Below, one piece after another: positions 55,860 to 64,000 of a stretch of 64,000 nucleotides of DNA. This stretch comes from Saccharum officinarum (lineage: Eukaryota; Streptophyta; Magnoliopsida; Poales; Poaceae): assembly GCA_020631735.1 (NCBI GenBank), contig CM036159.1:21615511-21679510 (forward strand), in the 5' to 3' direction. A model generated the notes under the pieces. It was not told the DNA's origin. It did not search any database and was given only the letters and a program-made list of their open reading frames with translations. How positions within the stretch are numbered: the stretch's first letter is position 1; each line of letters starts with the position of its first letter. Made by a program: the position numbers and the translations under genes.

Positions 55860-56520
55860 GCCACACCTCGTGGGACGCGTTCCTCGGCGGGCCCCTCGCG
55901 TGGACCAGCGTGGGCGCTGACGACGCTGGCGGCGGGCGCTTGGTGCTGTGCATGCGCCGCCACAAGCCCACGACCTCTCCGGCGTGCTGCGGCCCTACCT
56001 GTAGCACGTGGAGTCCGTGGCCGATGAGATGGAGCAGCGCCGACGCGAGCTGCGGCTCTTCGCCAACGCCGGCGCCGACGCGGCCATGGACCCGGACCTC
56101 AAGGCCCGTGTCCGCGCCGACCTGGAGAGCTTCCTCAGGCCGCGCATACTACCACTGCCTCGGCCGCGTCTGGCGCCGAAGCTACCTCCTCTACGCCCCC
56201 CCAGCACCGGCAAGGCGGCAAGTCCATGTTCGCGGCGGCCATGGCCAGGTTCCCAGGGACGTTGACGTCGACCTGTCCCGCACCGCTGCCGGCGGCGATG
56301 ACCTCCGTGCGCTGCTCCTGCACACCACCCTGCGCTTGCTCGTCCTCGTCAAGGACCTGGGCCGGTACTTGCAGGGAGGCGGCGGGGATGGGGAGGCGCG
56401 CGCGGCCAGGGTGCTGTGCTTCATGGACGGCGTCGCGTCGTGCTGCGCGAGGAGTGTGGCACGGTGTTCACCATGCGTGGGGGCGAGGCGTGCGAGAAGG
56501 AAAGAGAACGGGGCGGCTTT
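55860..56520 (+). pseudogene. Captured fragment of a BCS1-like AAA-ATPase gene (AAA_assoc plus AAA core)
   Basis: Plant BCS1-like AAA-ATPases are intronless genes for membrane-anchored ATPases. Fragments in different frames line up in order. First is DAFLGGPLAWTSVGADDAGG (about 55876). Next come HVESVADEMEQRRRELRLFA and DPDLKARVRADLESFL, from about 56005. Then AYYHCLGRVWRRSYLLYA, just before the expected Walker A, which is destroyed by a frameshift in the CCCCCC tract near 56200. Last are DLRALLLHTTLRLLVLVKDL, where the Walker B acidic residue is replaced by Lys, and DGEARAARVLCFMDG. One in-frame TAG (about 56000) and at least three frame changes make it non-coding. The AAA-ATPase identity is well supported by the order of motifs. 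Confidence 0.75.
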
Positions 56521-56734
56521 TTTTTTGGTTTGAGAAGATAACGTGGCCACAGCGTCCGGCAGCCACCGTGGCACGGCCACGTCGGATGCTGGCGCTGATG
56601 TGGCAGTTTTTGGACCATTGGTGTATGGCGGCAGTAGTTTAGGGACCTGGGTAGTCGTATTTTTAGTTGAAGGACCTAGATGGGATTGTCTGAAAAGTTT
56701 GAGGACCCGTGGTGCATTTTACTCTTTAAAGGGG

Positions 56735-57321
56735 CATTGAAGCATCATTGTATTGCGTTCTGAATGTCTAATAATTTATTTTCGCTGTAAATGTTGTCTG
56801 CTGGTTTCACTTAGCTGCTTCTCTTCTTCTCAATAGTCACCTTCTAGTTCAGATGAAAAGGGAAGAAGTTTGATGAGCTTGTCTCGAAGAGGAAGGGGTT
56901 AAAGTACTAAATGACCCCAAGGCTTTGATGCATGTTATCGGCACCTAGATGGACTATGTTGATAATCCACGCACTAAAGTATGCATGGCTCCTACTACAC
57001 AGTGATCTTCTGTTGCCCCTGGTTATCAGTTTTTAGTTACTAATAACTACACACCTGAGTACCAGACGAGCGGCCACCGGCGGCGCCAGAAGAGAACCGC
57101 CCTCGAGTAGGCGTAACGGGGCATATATGGGCCGAGAGCCGGTGGTGGCTCCTGTTCCGTGCCGTGCAGGATGGCCCGGCCCAACTCGAGAGTCGTTCCA
57201 AACCGGACGGGATTCGACCCATGCACCCACGGCGTTAAAAAAAAACGGCGTATGTACCTTCCTTGCGTACCGAGATTCAGAGGAATCGCGCCGCACGCAG
57301 ATCGGTGGACGGGAATACGGG
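56735..57321. other. Upstream region of the F-box pseudogene
   Basis: AT-rich until about 57040, then GC-richer. No further gene was recognised. The F-box ATG at 57322 follows a purine-rich leader. Confidence 0.4.
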
Positions 57322-57510
57322 ATGGAGGACCCGCGGCGCCTGCGGCTTCCGGACGACGTGCTCGCGGACGTCCTAGCCCGCCTGGCGCCGCGCAGCCTCA
57401 CCGTGTCGCGCTGCGTCTGCAGGGAGTGGCGCGCCGTCGTCGACGACCGCTGCCGCCAGCTGCTGCGCCCGGACCTCCTCCCTCTCACGGTGGGCGGCAT
57501 CTTCATCGAG

Positions 57511-59641
57511 TTTTTTTTTTTTTTTGAGAACGTCCTATAAGCACGTATTTCATTAAGCAGAAAAAAGAGTTTTGTTACAGAAAGGGTGAACTTACGGTAA
57601 TCCGTAGATTACCGAAAATCATACCCCACACCCTTACGACACTCGCACGAGGTTGTAATTACATAAAACTATAACGACAAAGGTGCTGGTGTCTATGGAC
57701 TAATTATCCTCGTCGTCCAACCCGATCATGTTCAGCTCCATGGCCATTGGGTCGAACTCTCCACCAAGAAGAAGCTGTAGCGCGTCATGGGTGGAGTCTG
57801 AAAGCGGCTCCTGGAATGCCGCCTTGTATTTGCGCACCGTGTCGGAGGCAAAATTAGGGGACGGAGCCTCCAATCCTAGCTTGTTCATAAGAACACGTTG
57901 AGCCCGTTTGGTGATGTCTGTCTCGCGCGGTTGGGTGGCAATGCGCTCACTGCGCCGCAACGACGTAACCGGAGCCGGCGTTCGCGGTCTGCGCAACCTC
58001 GGCGGCCCCTGGATGAGGGGCGTCTGCAAAGGAAGACAGAGCCGCTCCTCCAAACTCTCATCAAACGTCAACGCAGCCGCAGCGACAGTCGGCATGGATG
58101 GAGGGGATCTCCCCGCCAATACCATCGCCGAGGCAGTTTCGCCCGAGCCACATACGTCCGGACCTGAAGGGCAGAGATCCATAGCCAAGGCCGCCTCCGA
58201 CACGGCAAGAGCCGCATCGCCAGCGACGATGTCTAGCTGACCCGTGTTGTTGACGTGCGACGAGGGGGCCTCAGCCTCCACCCCCGACGCCTTAGCATCC
58301 GTAAAGTTGAGGTGAACCATCGGTGGTGGCGAACGGACGTCCATCAACCTAGCCTGAGCCCCCAGAGGGGCCGCAGGCGGAGTAGACAGGCCCCCAAGTG
58401 CCAAAGCACCCACCGACCAACTGGCGACAAGCGAAGCATCGAGTTCATCGAGCATCGGGTCAACCCAAGCGAGAGGCCCAGTGTCCTCGCATGGCGCCGC
58501 TACAGACGGGACCATGCCCGGATGAAACCGGTTGCAGTTGCCATCGCCCGAGCCGCCGTCGTCGTAGACGCAGGCCTGGAAAGCGGCCGGGGTGCCGTCG
58601 CTCTCCGGGCCTCGCCTTGCGTGGAAGAAGTGGTCCCTGGCCGGGATGTCGCCGCCCGCGCCGTTCGTCGGTGAGCGCAGTCGCTTGCAGTCGCGGGCCA
58701 TGTGCCTGGTGCCGTGACAGTTCATGCAGCGCAGGGGTCGACGGCAAGTCGCGATGCGGTGGGTGAACGACAGGCAATTGAGGCACCGACCCCTCAGGGC
58801 CTCGGGGATCCACTTCCGCCGTCGCTGGCGGCCGCCGCCCCCGGCCGCCCTTGCACCAGCTGCTTGCTCAGGGCCATCCCCTTGCCGGTTGAGAACCTCC
58901 CTCCAACCGTCGGCGTCAGGCAGAGAGATCCGGCGGCGTCCACGGCTGGGGACGCGAGGCCCGAGCCGGAGGTGCACCGGCACGCGTCCGTCGGAGGAGA
59001 TCCGGCGCCCAAGCCTTTGGTGAACAGGCCGGCGCCCCTCCCCAGCAGCACGACTGCCCGGGTTGGGGTGAGGTGGCACACGGCCACCAGCTCCCCCGAG
59101 ATCACCGGAGCGACGTGGTGCAGAGGAGGAGTGTACCGCGGCGTGCTCGAACTCATGGCCGTGCTCCTGGGTGTGCTCAAGGTAGCGCCTTGAGTGGCGA
59201 GGCCTTCTCCGCCGCTTCCCCCGATGCCTGGGAGGGCGGCGCTGGATCTCGATCCGATCTGGATCTGCGACTTCCACCGGCCGTCCCTCAATGGCACAGG
59301 AGTGTGGCTGGGCTCTGGTCCCTGCCCCCAAGTCTGCCTGTGCCGGAGAGCTCCGGTGGATGGCCGTGCGGTCGGATCCAAGGTGGCGCGGGCGGAATCG
59401 GTGTCGGTGTCGTCGTCGCTGAAGTCGGACTCAGTGGACCACCTCATGGCCTTGGAGCGGCCCGGAGTCCCCGATGGGAAGTAGGGGATGGCGTCGGGGG
59501 AGAGGGAGGATGGCCCCTTACCGTTGGGGAGGTCGGAGGGTGGAGAGGTGGCCGGCGGGCTGGGTGGGGTTGGGGGTCGCGGAGTCGCCATCCCATCCTC
59601 GCTTGATGTGCTCGCCCTCCACAAGTTCCCAGTTCACCCCC
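57511..59641 (-). mobile_element. LINE A: 2.1-kb L1-type element with ORF1 only
   Basis: The insertion is bounded by GCATCTTC(A/G)TCGAG direct repeats (57497-57510 and 59642-59655; 13 of 14 match). The T15 run at 57511-57525 is its poly(A) tail read on the plus strand. The minus strand begins with a short GC-rich 5' UTR, then ORF1, then a 3' UTR of about 175 bp with TTAATGAAATACGTGC before the poly(A). There is no endonuclease or reverse transcriptase. Start, ORF1 and tail are all present, so this is not a simple 5' truncation. Confidence 0.85.
57700..59591 (-). pseudogene. ORF1 (gag-like RNA-binding protein) of LINE A, one frameshift
   Basis: ORF1 starts at MATPRPPTPPSPPATSPP (59591). The N-terminal frame (MRWSTESDFSDDDTDTDSA) gives way near 59000-59300 to a second frame, which has ADGWREVLNRQGDG and CLNCLSFTHRIATCRRPLRC followed by HGTRHMARDC: two CCHC-type knuckles. 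A long variable tail follows (LDELDASLVASWSVGALALG), then the C-terminal block KYKAAFQEPLSDSTHDALQ. It stops at 57700 and runs straight into 3' UTR. Plant L1 ORF1 proteins have this knuckle pair and C-terminal block. The frameshift means this copy cannot make full ORF1. Confidence 0.82.
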
Positions 59642-60802
59642 GCATCTTCGTCGAGTCGTACGAGTGGCCCGGACTTCTTCGCCCGGCCATCGATGGCGCG
59701 TAGGGTCGCCGGCAGGCTCGAAAGCTTCGTGCGGATGGACCTGGACGGCTTCGGCGCCGACTACATAGAGATCGTGGACTGCTGCAACGGGCTCCCTCCT
59801 GCTCGAGGAACACGAGGCCGTCGTGGTGAACCCAGCGACGAGACGGTCGGCGCGCTTGCCTCCCTGCGACGGCTTGCCCGAGGGCCACGAGGGCGTCGGT
59901 TCGTATTGGTCCTACCTTGCGTTCGATCCAACGGTGTCGCCCCTACGAGGTGATTTCGATGCAGCATCCTTTCAACCGCGTCGGGGACAAGAAACGATTG
60001 GAAGGGTTGCAGTGGCCGCCGCCGGTGTACGTCATGCGTGCCTACTCGTCTAGGACCGGGAGGTGGGAGGAGAGGCGCTTTGCCCTCGACGACGATGAGG
60101 GGCTTCAGAGGAGAATCGATGGCGTGAGGGCTTATGGCGACGCCGCTTATTGGCGCGGAGTGCTCTATGTGCATTGCAACAGCCATTTTATTCTGAGGTT
60201 TGTCACTTGCGTTCCTTAAACCATCTTTTGTTGTGACTTTTACTTTCAGTATATTTATAAATTGTTGTTTACTAATTTATTTATTGCCAACGGCTTTGAC
60301 TGAATACGCTACTGTAAGTGACGATTTATGTGAAGTTTATCTTGTAAAGTCCAAGAATGGGATATATTTCGCAGCAATCATTAATGACAAATGTCGAGTC
60401 CTCGTTTGGTTCCTCGACGAATCTGATGGCAAGGCACAGTGGGTATTCAAGCACGGCGTCAGCCAGCATGATTTGATAACACATTTCTGGGGAAAACCTG
60501 ATGCTCAAACCGATAGACCTTGGATTCTGCAAGGTGATGACTCCCATCAAGAATTTAAATTGGGACCGACGGTGGAGGCGGAAAAGAATTTAGATTGGGA
60601 CTCTGATGACAATGAGAGCGTCGTGGACATTACAGGTTATTGCGATAGAAACTATACATATGGTTTTATGATATTTGGATTCCATCCCTACAAAGAGATT
60701 GTGTTCTTACACTCTTCGAGAGTCGTGGCATATCATTTTGGTAGATCCAAAGTTCAAGATTTAGGCGTGTTTTTTTTTTAGCATCACAGAGCACTTCATT
60801 AA

Positions 60803-61324
60803 TCAGATGGCAGGAGTACAATCAGCGGCTGTTAATCCCGATAACCACTCTAGGAAATAGTCAAGCCAAAACTGGGAGCGCTCCATGGCCGTCACCATTC
60901 GTGCACAGTGATGGGCCACCGAGTTGGCATCCCTACACATCCATTCGATTCTAAAATCAGAAAAACTCCTGTCTAGCTCTGTGATATCAGAACAAATTCC
61001 ACCAATAGACAACCTCTCACAAGCACGATCGACAAGCAAGGACTTCAAGCTGCGGCAGTCAACCTCCAGAACGACTCGGTCATAGCCATTTTCAACTGCC
61101 AGCTCAAGCCCCTCCTTTGCCGCCAATGTCTCGGCTGTCAAAACATCCGGTACATCATCAAACCAGCGTGCCGCTGCTGCTTGCACCAGCCCGAAATGGT
61201 TACGGATCACCACACCCGCGCTGCCTGTGCACATGTTAGGATCATAGGCTGCATCAGTATTAACCTTCAGCCAGCCCTCATCCGGCTTCTTCCATGTCAT
61301 CGCACGCCTCGGCTGCTCCATCTT
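60803..61324 (-). pseudogene. LINE B RNase H domain
   Basis: The frame holds EGWLKVNTDAAYDPN (first catalytic Asp), ETLAAKEGLELAVENGYD (Glu), VVLEVDCRSLKSLL (Asp) and NSVAHHCARMV. This is the RVT_3 type RNase H found at the C-terminus of a plant L1 subgroup. All catalytic residues are intact. It is separated from the rest of ORF2 by the insertion at 61325-61876. Confidence 0.88.
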
Positions 61325-61876
61325 TTTTTTTTTCTCGAACACGACTTCACGTGTCTTTGCATTAAGAAGAAGGAGGCCGAAAGCACGGCGAATACAGAGC
61401 GGGATACCGAACCACGGAGAGAGTGGTTAGCACCCCAAAACACAACAACACAACAACAGAACAACATAACGACAGACAACAAGAAAAGAGAGATACGACC
61501 CTCCACCACAAGCCTAACAACGCAACCTGCAAAGCACGTTGCAACAACACTACGGATCCTACTCGGGAGATGTAGCCGCGGCGGAGGGAATCCACCGAGA
61601 GAGACGACCAAGGCGGCCGTCGAAGCCCACGCGGTAAAGCGTCCGCGAGGGGGCATCACACGCTCGGCAGCAACTGCCCGAGGTGGAGCCAAGCGCGACG
61701 TCGGTGACCGAGGACGGCCAAGCAACGACGACGGCGAACAACTTCGGCAACACCAACATCCGAGAGGACCTAAGCGAAACCCACGCGGCAAAGCATCCAC
61801 GAGGGGGCATCACACGCTCGGCAGCAACCGCCCGAGCCAAGCACGACGTCGGTGGCCGAGGACGGCCAAGCAACAA
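61325..61876 (-). mobile_element. 552-bp LINE-derived insertion with perfect 15-bp TSD, nested in LINE B
   Basis: CGGCTGCTCCATCTT flanks both sides (61310-61324 and 61877-61891). The T run at the left is the poly(A) tail of a minus-strand insertion. The tail region reads CTTAATGCAAAGACACGTGAAGTCGTGTTCGAG, then A10, on the minus strand. The 5' part is a two-copy tandem repeat (61621-61735 and 61775-61876, offset 154 bp). No protein is encoded. Confidence 0.85.
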
Positions 61877-61899
61877 CGGCTGCTCCATCTTCATTGGCA

Positions 61900-63998
61900 C
61901 CTTCAGAGAAGCCAGCTCCTCTAGCATGGAGGAGATATATACCGCGCCGCTGCTCCCGGCTCCCACACCTTGTAACCATGGCGCCTGCCATTCCGACCAG
62001 ACCACAGTGACCAGGCACCACAGATTATCATTGCTGCCGTGGTTGAGGAACACACATCCATATGAAGGACATCTGTTGCCCATGTGCAGGGGTGAAGATT
62101 AGGAATTGTCACCCCCGTAACCTTCTTTACCTCCGCCCAAAATCTCTTCGCCAACGGGCAGAGAAAAATCACGTGGGACAAGGATTCATCTGGATCACCA
62201 CACATCTCACAGAAGCTCTCCATGGTGACATGTCTTCTCTTTAGCTCCACCTTCGATGGCAGAGAATTATGTAGAATCCGCCACCAAAAGACACGGACCT
62301 TCGGGGGCACATTTAATTTCCAAACCGCCCTCCAGGCATGATCATCCCCAGAAGCATCGGTTTCACCCCTTGCAGCCATTGCCACCGCAGCTTGCTCATC
62401 TTTCAGTAACCTGTACGCCGAACGAACTGAATAGAAGCTGTTCTTTTCCAGCGCCCAGGCCACCACATCGGTTTCCAGGTTTGCACCCAGCCTGATCTTT
62501 AGTACTTCTGTTGCCTCCAAAGCCATGAAGGATCTGCGCACAACCTGCTCATCCCAAATCCGTGTACAGGGACAAATAGGTCACGCACCAATTGAGCAGT
62601 AGCAGTTGTCCATCTCAGCAACGGCTTAAAAGGCCGGAGCCCCGGAATCCAATTATCCTCCCACACATCAATCTCGCCCAGACCAACTCGCTTGATCAGG
62701 CCACGTTTCACAACATCTCTACCGTGAAGGATCGATCTCCACCTCGCCGAGGAACGCTTCTTTTTGGTCGCTGACAAGAAGTCACCATTGGGAAAATACT
62801 TCCCCTTTAGGACCTTGGCACAACGCGACTCCGGCCAAACCAACAGTCTCCAACCTTGTTTGCCTAGCATCGCCTGATTAAAAAGAGCAAAGTCTCTGAA
62901 ACCAATACCACCCTGACACTTTGGCCGAGTCAATTTCTCCCACCGTAACCAATGAATCTTGTGGTTATCTAATGAACTCCCCCACCAGTAGTTGGAGACA
63001 GCCGATGTGAGCTTTCGACAAACCACCCGTGATAGCTTAAAACAAGACATCGGGTAAGTTGGCACTGATTGAGCATTAGCTTTAAGTAGAACTTCTCTTG
63101 CCGTGTAGCTCAAATTCTTTTTCAGCTCAGCCTCCCACAAAACCTCTTACACGAGCCGGTACATAATTGAAGGCATCGGAAGTCCCCCGCTCAGCCGCGG
63201 TAGGCAGACCCAGGTAATGTTCTCCAAGAGCTTCGTTTGGAATTTGCAGGCTCGCATGCACTTCGTCCTTGCAGTCTTGCTGACAATTTGGACTAAAGAA
63301 CACTGCCGACTTGTGTTTATTGACAAGTTGCCCTGACCCTCTATTGTAGTCATCAAGGATAGCAGCCACCCGGTCAGCCCCTCTTTTGGACGCTTGAGTG
63401 AATATCAGCGAGTCGTCCGCGAAGAGAGAAGGTGGGATATCCAAGGAGCGTTCCTGCTCACCCGCACGCCCCTGGAAATATATAAAGGGCCAATACTCTT
63501 CAACATGCACGAAAGACCCTCAGAGCACATCAAGAATAGATACGGTGATATCGGATCGCCCTGCCTGATTCCTCGTGTCGGTTTAAAACTGTCTGAAAAA
63601 ATCCCATGTACTCTGACAGAGAAAGAGACCGACGAGATACGCTTCATAACAAGCGAGCACCAAGAATTTGGAAACCCCAGTGCCTGCATGACTGCAATCA
63701 GGTAATCCCACTCCACTCGATCATAGGCCTTAGCCATGTCGACTTTTATAGCACAACCACCGGTCTTCCCCTTCTTATTTCGCAAGTAGTGAATGCACTC
63801 ATACGCGATCAGCACGTTATCAGTTATCAAGCGTCCCGGCACAAAGGTGCTTTGCTCCTCCGAAATAATCTCATCAAGGATCAGCCGTAGCCGATTTGCC
63901 ATAGTCTTAGAACACAGCTTGTATAAGATACTGCATAGGGAGATAGGACGATATTGAGACAAGTCCTGTGGATTGCTAATTTTTGGAATGAGCACCAA
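61900..63998 (-). pseudogene. LINE B ORF2: reverse transcriptase and zinc-binding domain, frameshifted
   Basis: The frame 63998-63405 has LVPKISNP-type opening (MVLIPKISNPQDLSQYRPIS), FVPGRLITDNVLIAYE, VDMAKAYDRVEWDYL and GIRQGDPISPYLF. The frame 63510-63127 has the catalytic FADDSLIF and the thumb. The frame 63140-62499 follows (YWWGSSLDNHKIHWLRWEKL, then GGIGFRDFALFNQAMLGKQG). The frame 62541-61921 is the zinc-binding region (WRILHNSLPSKVELKRR, then CEMCGDPDESLSHVIFLCPL). Order and motifs are those of plant L1 ORF2. At least three frame changes occur. Confidence 0.9.
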
Positions 63999-64000
63999 CA

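Larger units (their letters stand above)
54468..56724. mobile_element. Pack-MULE: Mutator-like element with long terminal inverted repeats and captured gene
   Basis: The left end reads GAGTAAAATGCACGCTGGGTCCTCAAAC and the right end gives its reverse complement with mismatches (TTTGAGGACCCGTGGTGCATTTTACTC). The match continues for about 150 bp on each side (54468-54620, 56565-56724), including GGTCCAAAAACTGCCACRTCAG. The flanks TTTAAGGGGG (54458-54467) and TTTAAAGGGG (56725-56734) are a near-perfect 10-bp direct repeat, close to the 9-bp duplication usual for Mutator elements. No transposase is encoded. The GC-rich interior contains fragments of a host AAA-ATPase gene. Confidence 0.82.
57322..60769 (+). 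pseudogene. F-box protein gene broken by two LINE insertions
   Basis: F-box proteins are substrate receptors of SCF ubiquitin ligases. The first 63 codons (57322-57510) hold the F-box (RLPDDVLADVLARLAPRSLT, then CVCREWRAVV). LINE A interrupts at 57511. The frame resumes after the duplicated target at 59656 with SYEWPGLLRPAIDGA. Further frame changes (near 59700, 59800 and 59945) separate VAGRLESFVRMDLDGFGADY, VNPATRRSARLPPCDGLPEG and HPFNRVGDKKRLEGLQW. An intron (60198-60249, GT..AG) leads to exon 2 with TALTEYATVSDDLCEVYLVK and VLVWFLDESDGKAQWVFKHG, typical of grass F-box-associated C-termini. LINE B cuts exon 2 at 60770, near the expected end. Four or more lesions make it a pseudogene. Confidence 0.85.
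60770..64000 (-). mobile_element. LINE B: L1 with RNase H domain, runs off the right edge
   Basis: The 3' end is the T10 run at 60770-60779 (poly(A) read on the plus strand), preceded on the minus strand by TTAATGAAGTGCTCTGTGATGCT. ORF2 covers the rest of the window with reverse transcriptase, a zinc-binding region and RNase H. The 5' part lies beyond 64000. A 552-bp element (61325-61876) interrupts it between zinc-binding and RNase H regions. Several frame changes show it is inactive. Confidence 0.88.

Overview
The window is nuclear DNA of a grass, most likely an Andropogoneae species (sorghum, sugarcane or Miscanthus type). The genes have GC-rich first exons and canonical plant introns. The repeats are grass repeat classes: Stowaway and hAT MITEs, a GGCCCTGTTT-type MITE, Tat-like and chromovirus Ty3/gypsy elements, Ty1/copia elements, L1 LINEs and a Mutator-like element. 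No prokaryotic, organellar or viral genome segment is seen. A run of exactly 100 N (22443-22542) marks an assembly gap.

Layout. 1-16329 is a retrotransposon nest: a decayed Ty3/gypsy element holding a solo copia LTR (1506-3492) and a complete copia element of the same family (4920-15359, TSD AAAGC) that split the gypsy LTR. 16330-22224 is MITE-rich and carries a decayed caprin-like gene (19423-20410) and a 773-bp Stowaway-type element. 22543-26338 shows nothing I can assign. 26976-28376 is the large last exon of an NRT1/PTR (NPF) transporter whose upstream exons are not found.

29382-40881 (minus) is the best gene: a nine-exon CBM48 protein of the PTST2/PTST3 (FLO6) starch-granule-initiation type. 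Its intron 7 is about 8.4 kb and contains a 5.7-kb chromovirus (30266-35951, TSD TCCTC), a short (TTG)n retroposon and two LINE 3' ends. A hAT MITE lies 113 bp upstream of its ATG.

44478-50230 is a young copia element with identical 111-bp LTRs. 52487-52768 (minus) encodes a 93-residue protein resembling a small mitochondrial complex I subunit. 52880-54370 holds low-complexity and tandem repeats. 54468-56724 is a Pack-MULE that captured part of a BCS1/AAA-ATPase gene. 57322-60769 is an F-box pseudogene broken by two LINEs: an ORF1-only LINE (57511-59641, 14-bp TSD) and an L1 with RNase H that runs off the right edge (60770-64000) and itself carries a 552-bp LINE-derived insertion with a perfect 15-bp TSD.

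The genes do not form a pathway together; they are unrelated single-copy-type genes in repeat-rich DNA. I found no wholly new gene system. The most unusual items are the ORF1-only LINE, the Pack-MULE, the element-packed intron of an intact starch gene, and the large Stowaway-type element with non-MITE cargo.
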